A stretch of DNA of 64,000 nt from Isoetes taiwanensis (taxonomy: Eukaryota; Streptophyta; Lycopodiopsida; Isoetales; Isoetaceae), in contig JAJEKV010000010.1 in NCBI GenBank assembly GCA_021234155.1, positions 5,430,871 to 5,494,870 of the forward strand. Reading direction: 5' to 3'. The translations under genes were made by a program, and so were the position numbers. The stretch's first letter is position 1, and every line of letters starts with the position of its first letter. Positions 24,300-33,469 of this stretch are shown in pieces. The notes beneath the pieces are model-generated. The model ran no database searches. It was given only the letters and a program-made list of their open reading frames with translations, and had not been told where the DNA came from.

Positions 24300-25960
24300 T
24301 GCTTCTAAAAATAGAGCGTGATTGATGAGGACAGATTAGAACATCGAATTTGAACAATTTTGAGCTTAAGCATGAGAGCATGGCAGTGCAAGATTTTGTG
24401 GTGAGGGGATGGATTTATTGATCAGAGAGGCCGATTTGTCGGAATTCAGCATTTTGTTTAGCGGGAGCCTCCCCACTAGTTGAGGTTCACATTTCTTCTT
24501 TGTGGCCATGATTTTTGCTTCTGAATTTTTGGACAAACTTGACAATTCAGTTCGCAAGGTTTCAACCAGGAAAGGTTTCTCATGAGCTGTTGGTTAGCAT
24601 CTCATTTTGTTTTTGGAATATTGTCAAAGTAGGATCCCCAGGCGTTTCTTTCTTTTTTCTGCATATTCTTTCTTTTTTCTGCATAAGAAGAGCCAGATGG
24701 AAGTGATATGCCCGTATAATTGTATGTTTCGACATGATGCCTACAGAGGTAAAACAAGCCTGATAGAAAGCAAAAAAAGGTTTGACATCACGAAGCAGCC
24801 AGAATGGCAAATATAATATCTTTATAGAGTCCAACATTTTCTAAGCAGATTTTCATTAATAGATTGTTTGCGACGTAATTGATCTTTCTTGCTTCCTTTC
24901 AAGGAACTCATCACCTAGGCCTAACCGCTATTAGACAAGTCCGTTTTTTCTAAGAACTCCATGCGTTGGAATCTGAGTAATATGGGAGTTCCAAACAAGA
25001 ATATTTACTTCAGCAGATTATGATTGCACTTTGAAAATGCCATCGAGCCATATGAAGTTCACATTTTTAAGCATCTACGCAACATAGAACTACATAGAAC
25101 TGTTGTTCGCCTCTTCATCATGTATTGCCTCACATTGGCTTCTCGATTCCTCCACCGCAAGTAGCCGCTGCACCGCACATGAAATAGGTGTAGTTAAGTA
25201 TGTATTCTCCAGCAAGTTATGACTTTGTACCGTTTCTTTGCACTCCTATAAGTAAGAGGCGTTGGGATGTGCCTACCTAAATATGCATCGAAAAACCAAC
25301 ATTTGGAGATCTCTTCCTGCATCAGATCCCTCTCCTTCGCATGTGATTCTTCAAACATCATCCATCCCTGTCTCTACTCACGTAATTCCTTCTTTAGCTT
25401 CTGTATCTCGACTGCAGCATACGGAATGTGTACAAACTAACAAAGGGCGACGGTCTGGATACCCTTTTTTGATGGTCTCGTTAACACAGAAGACGGCGTG
25501 TCCTTTAAGAGGTTTAGTGATAGATAAGAAAAATGTTAAGCTAATACTTGAATGTTTTGGCTCTAAGTCAACCAAATCCTTTGAATAATTGTTCCTAATC
25601 GATTTCGTTTTAAAATCTTTGGCATGCAATGTTTACAAGCTATCAAGTTGCAAGCTCTAGAGTCTAGAATTTGAACTAGGCTCAAAATAACTAATCAATT
25701 TCTAACTAACCTAGGCATTGGTTTATTATATCACATGTTAATACCTTAGTTCTAACATCTTATATTATCAAATATTAACACCTTCATTTCTAAAAAGTAT
25801 ACTCAATTTTCTTAACCCAAGAACAAGAAGCCTCTTGGATGCACATATGAAAAAATAAAGAAGTATGATGGATTAACTTGCAAACGTTTAGTGAAACTAG
25901 CCTCTTGGATGCACATACGAAAGAGTATGATGAATTAACTTGCAAAAGTTTACTGCAAAT
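24300..25960. other. No recognised gene
   Basis: AT-rich sequence downstream of the PP2C fragment. An open frame at 25262-25588 (108 codons, Ser-rich start, ending LILECFGSKSTKSFE) has no recognisable domain. Two imperfect repeats containing agcctcttggatgcacata lie at about 25829-25860 and 25898-25930. Confidence 0.4.
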
Positions 25961-26310
25961 ATTCCTCATTACTGACTCAAGCTTCTTAACCACAGGGTAG
26001 CCAGGCTTATTCAGACTGAACGCACGGTGAAGAAATGCAGGTTCAATTCCTGCAGGTTCTAGCTTAAAATAGACAAGACCGGAAAGAGAGACGTTCGCGG
26101 CGGCATCCTATAGTCGTTATGGTTAGCATCCTTCTATCGTGCAGGCGCTGAACACAAGGGCAAAAAAAAAAGTGTAGGTTCAAATCCTGCATGTTCTACC
26201 ACGAATAGATGAGTTGATGAAGAGAAACGTTCGCGGCGGCCGCTAGGCCGCCGCGATAAGTTTCTTGTAACCATAGCGGCCGCCGCGATAAGTTTCTTGT
26301 AACCATTAAA
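25960..26310 (+). repeat. tRNA-like (SINE-type) duplication and GC-rich CACTA-like end
   Basis: Two units about 138 bp apart each contain a perfect Pol III B box (ggttcaattcc at 26040-26050 and ggttcaaatcc at 26177-26187). The second has an A-box-like tagtcgttatggttagc at 26111-26127 and ends TGTTCTACCA. Both are followed by acgttcgcggcggc. At 26230-26307 a GC-rich palindrome (gcggcggccgctaggccgcc) is followed by two copies of gccgcgataagtttcttgta. The inverse of this, CTACAAGAAATTTATCGCGG, recurs near 37392, and both resemble CACTA termini. Confidence 0.5.
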
Positions 26311-27353
26311 CATACTTTGAATGTTACCATTGAAAAGGTTGGCTCAACAAAGAAGTATGGTGAGTGTTGAAACGTCATCAAGGTAGAAGGCATAATCAGG
26401 TTCATCAAGGCATAAGGCATACTCTTAAGGCACAAGGCATACCCTTAGCAGGTCCATTGTATGCAACTTTTAATTGTTGTACAATTTTTACCTATTGGAC
26501 TTCGACGGATAACTTCACATATGGATGCTGTTGTGCAACTTTTACCTATTGGACTTCGATGAGTAACTTCACATATGGACGAACATATCCTAAATCTTAC
26601 TATCACTCAACAAGCGAACTTTCTATACTCGAAGCTGACCAATCATGGATATTTGTTGTCATCTTGGTTGATTGCTATATTTTGAACCAAGTCTTATTCG
26701 ACCATTTGCAATTTTAGATTTCTAGGAATCTGATACATGTAATATAGTTCACTTCCACCATTGCAACATTCGATGTTCTAGAGTTTTAGAGTTCTACAAC
26801 CTATTGTGAAAATGGATCATTATATGTTACACTTTCTACATAAAATAATTACACTCATAAGCTAATAGTATTTATTGTTTGTTTGTATTATCCTCCTTTC
26901 AAACTTATGAAGACAATAAACATGAATGGGAATTCCATTCCCTGTTGACTCTGTGCATCGTAGAACATGATTGAGAACTATATTTCAAGCTTTGAGAGTT
27001 CTTAATTTCAAGTGATGAGGGCTTTGTGATTTGATTCATGGGTTGCCATATTTGCCTAGAATTCCGTTCATAATGTGCATGTAAAATCTTTGACATGGAG
27101 GATGTTCACTTCAAGGTGCATTTGAGAAACCTTTGAGGAAGTAGACCCAGGCATTGTTCCAACTTTGCACGCATTTTCAAACTAATAAAATAAGTGAGTT
27201 AGGAAAGAGAAAATTTTGTCGAGCACTGCATTAGTTTCATCAATCAAAGATCTTTGTAACTCCCCATATAATACAAGCTATATTGCAGCTTAATCATTGA
27301 CACGTTCACAACATTAGCCCAGCAACGATGGGCACCCTAACTAGTTTATGTAT

Positions 27354-27460
27354 ACAAGAATGACAATTTTGTTGACATTCTCATGTGGAAGCCATGCCGA
27401 CGTGCGGAGCGCGGAGGCGTGGCTGACACATGAGAATGTCAACAAAATTGTCATTCTTGT
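27354..27460. repeat. Perfect 34-bp inverted repeat, long hairpin
   Basis: The arms at 27354-27387 and 27427-27460 are exact complements (acaagaatgacaattttg.. and its inverse). The 39-bp GC-rich centre can also pair (agccatgcc with ggcgtggct). The whole 107 bp would fold into one stem. No gene is associated. Confidence 0.9.
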
Positions 27461-27461
27461 T

Positions 27462-27752
27462 ACGTGGAAGCAGGTTACTTAACATTCTGTGGGCAGTAAA
27501 AACAGCTTGAATGCTTGGTAGATCTTCAAAACCGTGGGTAAAATGCTGGATCTCTGCAGTGGATCTTCAAAATAGTGGGTAAAAGTGGTGGGTAGATCTC
27601 TGCAGCTCGCTGAATAGCAGGTAAAATCTTGCCGGAGTAGGTCGATCAGAGCAGATAAAAACTCTGCTTCACATTCAGGCTTTGAATGTGTGCCACGTGG
27701 CACGGCGCTATTGGAAGCGCGGGCAGAATGTTAAGTAACCTGTTTTTACGTG
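27462..27752. mobile_element. Small TIR element (MITE), about 0.29 kb
   Basis: The arms caggttacttaacattct (from 27471) and its inverse (to 27742) extend imperfectly outward to acgtggaag/tttttacgt. The element starts right after the 34-bp inverted repeat. Internal direct repeats contain tctctgcag and gtgggtaaaa, and a 12-bp palindrome tgccacgtggca lies at 27690-27701. No target duplication is clear. Confidence 0.6.
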
Positions 27753-27760
27753 AAAAAACT

Positions 27761-27874
27761 GGGCCAACGAGAGGAGGGCAATTGATTCTATATTTTTACA
27801 GGCGACGAAAGAAAAAAGGGCCAACGAGAGGAGGGCAATTGATTCTATATTTTTACAGGCGACGAAAGAAAAAA
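27761..27874. repeat. 57-bp tandem duplication, two copies
   Basis: Copies at 27761-27817 and 27818-27874 start gggccaacgagaggagg and appear identical. Another partial duplication (ttgctgggtcgcttctg) lies at about 28009-28073. Confidence 0.9.
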
Positions 27875-28106
27875 GGGGGCAAATATGTGGGCGAAAATGG
27901 ACAACGGAAAAAAAGGGAAAAAAAATAGGGAGGAAAAGAAATAAGAACGGATTTTCCCTCCCCCTTCTTAAGCCCAATCTTCATCCAAAAAGTTTCCATT
28001 GTGCATTGTTTGCGAAGATTGCTGGGTCGCTTCTGGGTTCTTGTTGTTTGTAAAGATTGCTGGGTCGCTTCTGTTTATGGAAAAAGGGCAGTTCTGTTAG
28101 TAATGA

Positions 28107-28346
28107 TCACGTCTGAAATAGTTCCAGAAATGGGTGTTCTTGTTTAAGATGTATAAAATCCGAGCTGCATAGATTATTGGACTGAAGACAAAAGTTAACA
28201 GCGTTAGCTTCATCAGACAGGTCAATCAGCAAAGGTGCTTGTAACCTGGCGAATTCTACCAGTGTATCTTTGGTAATGCCCTTATAAGCTGGCTGTATAG
28301 TTTTTGATCGAATGGCGTCCCAAAACTTTGAAGCTGTAGACTCCAC
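28107..28346 (-). pseudogene. ORF of unknown function split by a copia insertion
   Basis: On the minus strand an open frame continues from the right flank of the copia element (32604-about 32625, EDELVV) into ESTASKFWDAIRSKTIQPAY.. and ends ..EHPFLELFQT at a TGA at 28107. It would be about 85 residues once one copy of the TCCAC target duplication is removed. A TAG just upstream in frame means it is either an exon (acceptor at the TAG) or already broken. The family is not recognised. Composition looks protein-like (helical, few low-complexity residues). Confidence 0.4.
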
Positions 28347-28536
28347 TGAAACGAGAACCGAAGCTCCAAGAACGTAGAGCAATTGCAAGAATCGGATGGG
28401 CTCAACCCATCGACACCACCTCATATATACATCCAAATATAGTTTACAATAAGCCATTAATGGCATAACTGATTTCAACGTCTGTTTTCTTAATAAGCAG
28501 AATCTTTTATAATTAGGTTTAATCTATATTCTAACA
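28347..28536 (-). repeat. Copia 3' LTR
   Basis: 190 bp, apparently identical by eye to 32414-32603. TG..CA ends, adjacent polypurine tract at 28537-28548. Confidence 0.95.
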
Positions 28537-28551
28537 CACCCCCCATTCTGC

Positions 28552-29040
28552 TTATAATGAGGATGCCAAACCAAGAGTATCCCTGTGCATCTTAAACCTC
28601 TCTGCACACAGAGGCTTAGTGAGCAAGTCTGCAGGCGTTTTGTCTGTTGAGATATATTCCATCTTGATAGATCCATCCACAACCTTTTCCGTGGTAACGT
28701 GGTGATGAATGGATATATGCTTAGATCTCCTGTGATGGATTGGGTTCTCTTTAAGGGCAATGCTGCTCTTGTTATCATTGTATACAATGGTTGGCCATGC
28801 TTGATCATACCCGATTTCAGCTAGAAACTGCCTTAGCCAAATTGTTTCCCTTACCACAGCAGATGTAGCTACATATTCAGCTTCACAGGAAGAAAGAGCC
28901 ACTGTGGTTTTCTTAGAACTTATCCAAGTTACTGCTGCCCCATGAAGCATGATAGAAAAACCTGTAGTGGATCTTCTTGTATCTTGGTCTCTCGCCCAAT
29001 CAGCATCAACAAAGGAAACGAGTTTCACTGCTGGATAATT
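28552..29040 (-). pseudogene. pol: Copia pol: RNase H
   Basis: This carries the copia RNase H signature: SFVDADWARDQDTRRSTTG, SSKKTTVALSSCEAEYVA, YNDNKSSIAL and HHRRSKHI, ending TKPLCAERFKMHRDTLGL. Asp, Glu and Asp catalytic positions are present. It ends about 15 bp from the 3' LTR. It is in a different frame from the RT core. Confidence 0.9.
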
Positions 29041-29805
29041 AGAGTCTGGACCATATTTGAGGCCTAATGCGGTATCGAATAATTCTCTTTACTGCCTTCC
29101 AATGCGCAGAACCTGGATTTTGCATGAACCTGCTGACAGCACCAACTGCTTGCGCAATGTCAGGCCTGGTGCTTACCATGATGTGCATTAAGCATCCAAC
29201 TGCATTCCTATAAGGGATTTTCTCCATCTCGAGCTGTTCCTTCCTATTTTGAGGTTCCATGTCTTTGCTTAACCTCAAGGTTAGAGCTGCTGGAGTTTCT
29301 TTTGTCATGCATTCCCTCATTCCAAACCTTCTGCATAATTTCTTAACTGCCTGCTCTTGGTGAATTACCAATGTCCTTGCTGCCCTATCTCTTAGAACTT
29401 GCAGTCCCAAACAAGTTTTTATCTCCCCTAAATCTGTCATCCTGAATTCAACCCTTAAAGCTTGCTTAGTGGAATCAATTCCCTCCATGCCCTTGCTTAT
29501 AATTATGAGGTCGTCTACATACACTATAACCATGAGGATATTTTGCCCATTCCACTTGACGTAGACATTCCACTCTGTTATGCATCTTGAGAAACCAAGA
29601 TTTTTGAGAAACTGATCTATTCTATTGTACCACATTCTTGGACTTTGCTTCAGACCGTATAATGTTCTATTCAATTTACATACCTTGCCATTTTCTTGAT
29701 TGAATTCTTCGGGCTGCTTCATGTAGATTTCTTCATCCAGGAATCCATTCAAAAACGCTGTCTTTACATCCATTTGATGTATTTCCAGATTTTCTTGTCT
29801 TTGCT
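29039..29805 (-). pseudogene. pol: Copia pol: RT core
   Basis: This carries MDVKTAFLNGFLDEEIYM, LYGLKQSPRMWY and the catalytic VYVDDLIII, then the thumb region (YRNAVGCLMHIMVSTRPDI and SRFMQNPGSAHWKAVKRI). The frame is lost near 29060 (..RPQIWSRL stop). The adjacent frame supplies GLKYGPDS and runs into RNase H. The catalytic residues are intact, so the damage is in reading frame only. Confidence 0.9.
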
Positions 29806-29816
29806 AATGCTAATCT

Positions 29817-31748
29817 TTATTCGATTGAGGTCATCTTTGCTACTGGGGAGAACGTCTCATCGAAATCAATCCCTTGTTGTTGCGAAAAACCTTGAGCCAC
29901 TAGCCTGGCACGATATCTTTGGACTGACCCATCACTGCCATGTTTGATTATGAACACCCACTTGCATCCTACTGGTTTTCTTCCCTTGGGCAATTCCACT
30001 AGATCCCATGCATGTGTCATCTGCATGGCAGTCATTTCTTCTTGCATGGCTATTCTCCAATGCTCAGATTCTGTCCCTTCCAATGCATCCTTGACTGATA
30101 ACGGTTCTAACATTTCTGCTGAAAAACATTCATAAGCACATTTTTCCTCCATGTCATTATCCCACCATGGGCCATGGATTTGCTCAAACTGCAGCTCATG
30201 GTCTCTGGCTTGTGCTAATGCTGCAGACCCTCTGGATTTTTTCCATTCAAGCCACCTTGTTGTTGGATGGTGTCCTCTGTTACTCCTTCGGATCTGCCCC
30301 CTGCCTTCCTCTTCTATGACCGTGTTCCTAGGATATTCTACAGGCGGATCGTGTGTCTCATCCTGCCTAGAATTCATCTCTGACTCTTGCCCATTATTTT
30401 GCTCTTCCAATTCTGACCCACGACCCTCTTGTTGCTGCTTGTTGAGATCTGAAATCACTGGATTGCCTTCTTGTATTTCAAGCCACAAGCCTGTCTCTTC
30501 CTGAAAAAAATCATCTTCCCCATTTTCTTGTGCAAAAGCCAGCCCATATTCATCAAACACGGCATTGCTGGTTCTGATAACCTTTCGAGTGCTCATATCT
30601 AGAAGCCTATATCCTTTCCCATCTACGCAATAGCCTATGAAGATGCATTTTCTTGCCTTGTCATCCAGCTTAGATTTTCTGATTTCCTTTGGAGTGAATG
30701 CATATGCAATGCATCCAAAGACTTTCAAGTGCGCAACATCCGGCTTGTGGCCGCTCCATAATTCCTCCGGAGTTTTTCCTTGAACAGCTGCAGTTGGGGC
30801 CCTGTTTTGAAGATAGCATGCAGTTAAAATCGCCTCTCCCCAGAATTGATCAGACACTTTTGCCCATTTCATCATGCTTAAGGCGCATTCCTTCAAGGTC
30901 CTCATTTTTCTCTCTGCTACTCCATTCTGGGCATGTTCATATGGGTTTGATAGCTGTCTCCTGATACCTTCTTCTTGAAGACAAGCATTAAACTTGTTAG
31001 AGACAAATTCAGTCCCATTGTCACTTCTGATTGCACCAATCCTATGCCCTGTTTCATTTTCGACTTGTTGCTTCCATATTTTGAATACATCCAACACTTC
31101 ATTTTTCTTTCTTGTGAGAAAGACAAACGTCTTCCTTGTGTAATCGTCTACAATCACTAAGAAGTATTCTGCTTTGCCTAGTGATTTCACAGGCATGTGT
31201 CCACTTAAATCAGTGTGGATCAATTGCAAAGGTCTGGTAGCTCGTGTGCCCTGCCTCTTTATTTTCTTTTGTTGCAGTTTGCCACTTATACACCCCTCAC
31301 ACAAGCCCAAGTTTCCTTTGGATGAGACCTCCATTCCCGTCACCATGCTCTCTTTCTGCAGCTGATGTAACCTGCCTTGGTTGATATGCCCAAACCGCCT
31401 ATGCCACAATTGAATGTCTTTATCTGGACCGGCTGCTACCAAGGCATGTATCTCTTCGTTTTCTCCTTCAATCAGCTTGTATAGATGCCCATCTCTGCTG
31501 GCCTTAGCAATGACTCTATGTCTTGTGTTCAGGAGTAACAGTTCATCCTTCTTGATGCATGAGAGGACCCCTACATCAGTTAATCTAGCTAATGACATCA
31601 AATTTCGTGACAGGCCTGGAACATACAAGACTTGCCTTAATTTTCTGGTGGAAGCTGGATGACTTTGTATGTGCAACAAACGCACACTCTCCCTCCTCAT
31701 GCTTCTGCAGGTGGGATGCCTGCAATACAGCCCCAATGACAGTTTCAC
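29817..31748 (-). pseudogene. pol: Copia pol: integrase and start of RT
   Basis: 643 codons, with frame broken at both ends. Near the start: a protease C-terminal segment (VLYVPGLSRNLMSLARL). Then the pre-integrase zinc site (LWHRRFGHINQGRLHQL..CEGC). Integrase catalytic residues appear as HTDLSG, SDNGTEFVS and PYEHAQNGVAERK. The connector is Glu/Gln-rich. RT begins at AWDLVELPKGRKPVGCKWVF and stops within AKMTSIE (TAA at about 29817), where a consensus copia RT would read on. In the next frame ENLEIHQMDVKTAFLNG continues, so a short indel caused the break. Confidence 0.9.
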
Positions 31749-32320
31749 TTTTCATAACTCCATCCTTGCAACCCATGGCTTGCTTGATTGAGTCATAGGA
31801 ACTGGGGAGGCTGGCCAAGATTGCCATTGCCAAATCCTCATCACTTATGGTATGGTTCAAGGCTGCCAGTTGATCAGACAGGCTTTCCATATGACTAATG
31901 TGATCTGTTGGGTCCTCCCCTTCCTTCATCTTGGCACTGAAGAAATTTTGCCAAAGAAACAACTTCTGAGAAGTGCTGTGTGTTTTGAAAGTCTTCTTCA
32001 AGCACTCCCATCCTTCTTTTGCAGTGCTTTTAAGCCTTACCAATGGGATCTGCCCATCTTTTAAGCCAAACATCATTGAGGTTTTGGCTCTGTTATCCTT
32101 CTTCCTCCAAGCATTAAGGAGGGCAATCTCATCAGCAGATGGAGCAACTTCTCCATCCCCTTCATTTTCTTGTACTATTGGCTTGGGATCATCTCCGCTT
32201 ACTACATCCCAGACCTCCCTTTCTTCAAGAACGGCTTGCATCTTCCAGAACCAAACTGTGGCATTGGTTCGATCCAATTTTTCCAGATTTTTAGGTCCAT
32301 TTGCAGCTTTGCCATCTTCT
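31585..32320 (-). pseudogene. gag: Copia gag
   Basis: The frame carries the copia gag (UBN2-type) pattern: LDRTNATVWFWKMQ, then WDVVSGDDP, SMMFGLKDGQ, LVRLKSTAKEGWECLKKTF, MKEGEDPTDHISHMESLSDQ and AILASLPSSYDS. It forms the capsid. The frame stays open upstream of the first clear motif (back to about 32330) but meets a TAA before any ATG, so its start is missing or altered. It ends at 31585, and the frame that continues into protease/integrase is different. I see no CCHC zinc knuckle. Confidence 0.8.
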
Positions 32321-32413
32321 CCAGTCAGATGACTCTTTTATCTCTCAGATCTTTCTGCCTTACGGCTCACTCTTCTCTCTCTCTGATCCTTCTGCCTTAC
32401 GGCTCTGATACCA

Positions 32414-32603
32414 TGAAACGAGAACCGAAGCTCCAAGAACGTAGAGCAATTGCAAGAATCGGATGGGCTCAACCCATCGACACCACCTCATATATACATC
32501 CAAATATAGTTTACAATAAGCCATTAATGGCATAACTGATTTCAACGTCTGTTTTCTTAATAAGCAGAATCTTTTATAATTAGGTTTAATCTATATTCTA
32601 ACA
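32414..32603 (-). repeat. Copia 5' LTR
   Basis: 190 bp, followed in the element's sense by the Met-tRNA primer site at 32401-32413. Confidence 0.95.
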
Positions 32604-33016
32604 TCCACTACGAGTTCGTCCTCGGTATGCTATCTTACTCCATATTGAGTCTTCTATTTGTGGAATTCTGGCAATCTCTAAAAATGTTCTAAAAATTTTC
32701 TTAATCCTAAAGTTCTATGCAAGCAGCCCTTCTTTATTTATTCATACTTGGTCCTCTAGCCGAATTTCCTTCATATTTTGCCCCCTTATAGGCTTCCATT
32801 TCCTTGTATTGTCTGGCAGCCTCCACAACTCTGCCTTTTCTAGCTTTTGTTATGTCTAGAAAGTCCTTCATAGCACCCATATATATTATAACACGCAACC
32901 AACACTACCCAATTAATACATCAGTTGCTTTGACTTAAGATTCTTAGATTGTGAGTAGCTTATATATTCAACTTCCAGTGCTTTTGAAATTAATCTGTCA
33001 AATGTTTATTTTGTTA

Positions 33017-33461
33017 TTTTTTTTTGATATAACAACCAACACATAATTACCAACCATTGCATTCAATGCATTTAAATTAAAATCCCCCTGAAACCCCCTT
33101 TGGTTTGGGTGCATATTCACATGGGGGGTTACTCCGGGCATCGAGAGCTGTCGGATGGGCATATTTACCCTTTATTCCTCGATCAGGACCGTACATAGCG
33201 ATCCTCGTTTGTGGGGTATGCCTGTACAAGTTTTTGTATACTGTATATTGAGGTTTGCAAAATACTATAAGGTTTGAAGGAATGTACTTAATGGTGTTAA
33301 TTTTGTACATGTATTGTAAATTTTTAGGGGCTCTCGCTGCCCTACGTAACCCCCCGTGTGAATATGCACCCAAACCAAAGGGGGTTTCAGGGGGATTTTA
33401 ATTTAAATGCATTGAATGCAATGGTTGGTAATTATGTGTTGGTTGTTATATCAAAAAAAAA
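33017..33461. mobile_element. Foldback/MITE, 445 bp with about 116-bp near-perfect arms
   Basis: The left arm (33017-33132) and right arm (33346-33461) are almost exact inverse copies: both begin at a 9-base T/A tract, then gatataacaaccaacacat, and end near the cacatggggggttac/gtaaccccccgtgtg pair. About 210 bp of unique centre contains no coding sequence. Target duplication is unclear because of the terminal T/A runs. Confidence 0.85.
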
Positions 33462-33469
33462 TTTGGGCC

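Larger units (their letters stand above)
28347..32603 (-). mobile_element. Ty1/copia retrotransposon, structurally complete, pol broken
   Basis: Two 190-bp LTRs (28347-28536 and 32414-32603) appear identical, start TGTTAGAATA and end TCTCGTTTCA in the minus sense, and are flanked by TCCAC on both sides (28342-28346, 32604-32608). The primer-binding site TGGTATCAGAGCC (32401-32413) matches initiator Met-tRNA. The polypurine tract GAATGGGGGG abuts the 3' LTR. Protein order gag, integrase, RT, RNase H is that of copia. The reading frame is broken near 31590-31750, 29815-29830 and 29045-29065, and gag has no in-frame ATG near its start. Identical LTRs imply a very recent insertion, so it was probably mobilised in trans by an intact relative. 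Confidence 0.95.

Noticed and set aside
26230-26310. CRISPR-like or satellite array
   Set aside because: Only two repeat copies with no spacers; a GC-rich transposon end explains it better.
27479-27703. 74-codon minus-strand frame
   Set aside because: It lies wholly inside the small TIR element and consists of its direct repeats.
30151-31662. Plus-strand open frames opposite copia pol
   Set aside because: They are antisense shadows of the minus-strand integrase frame.
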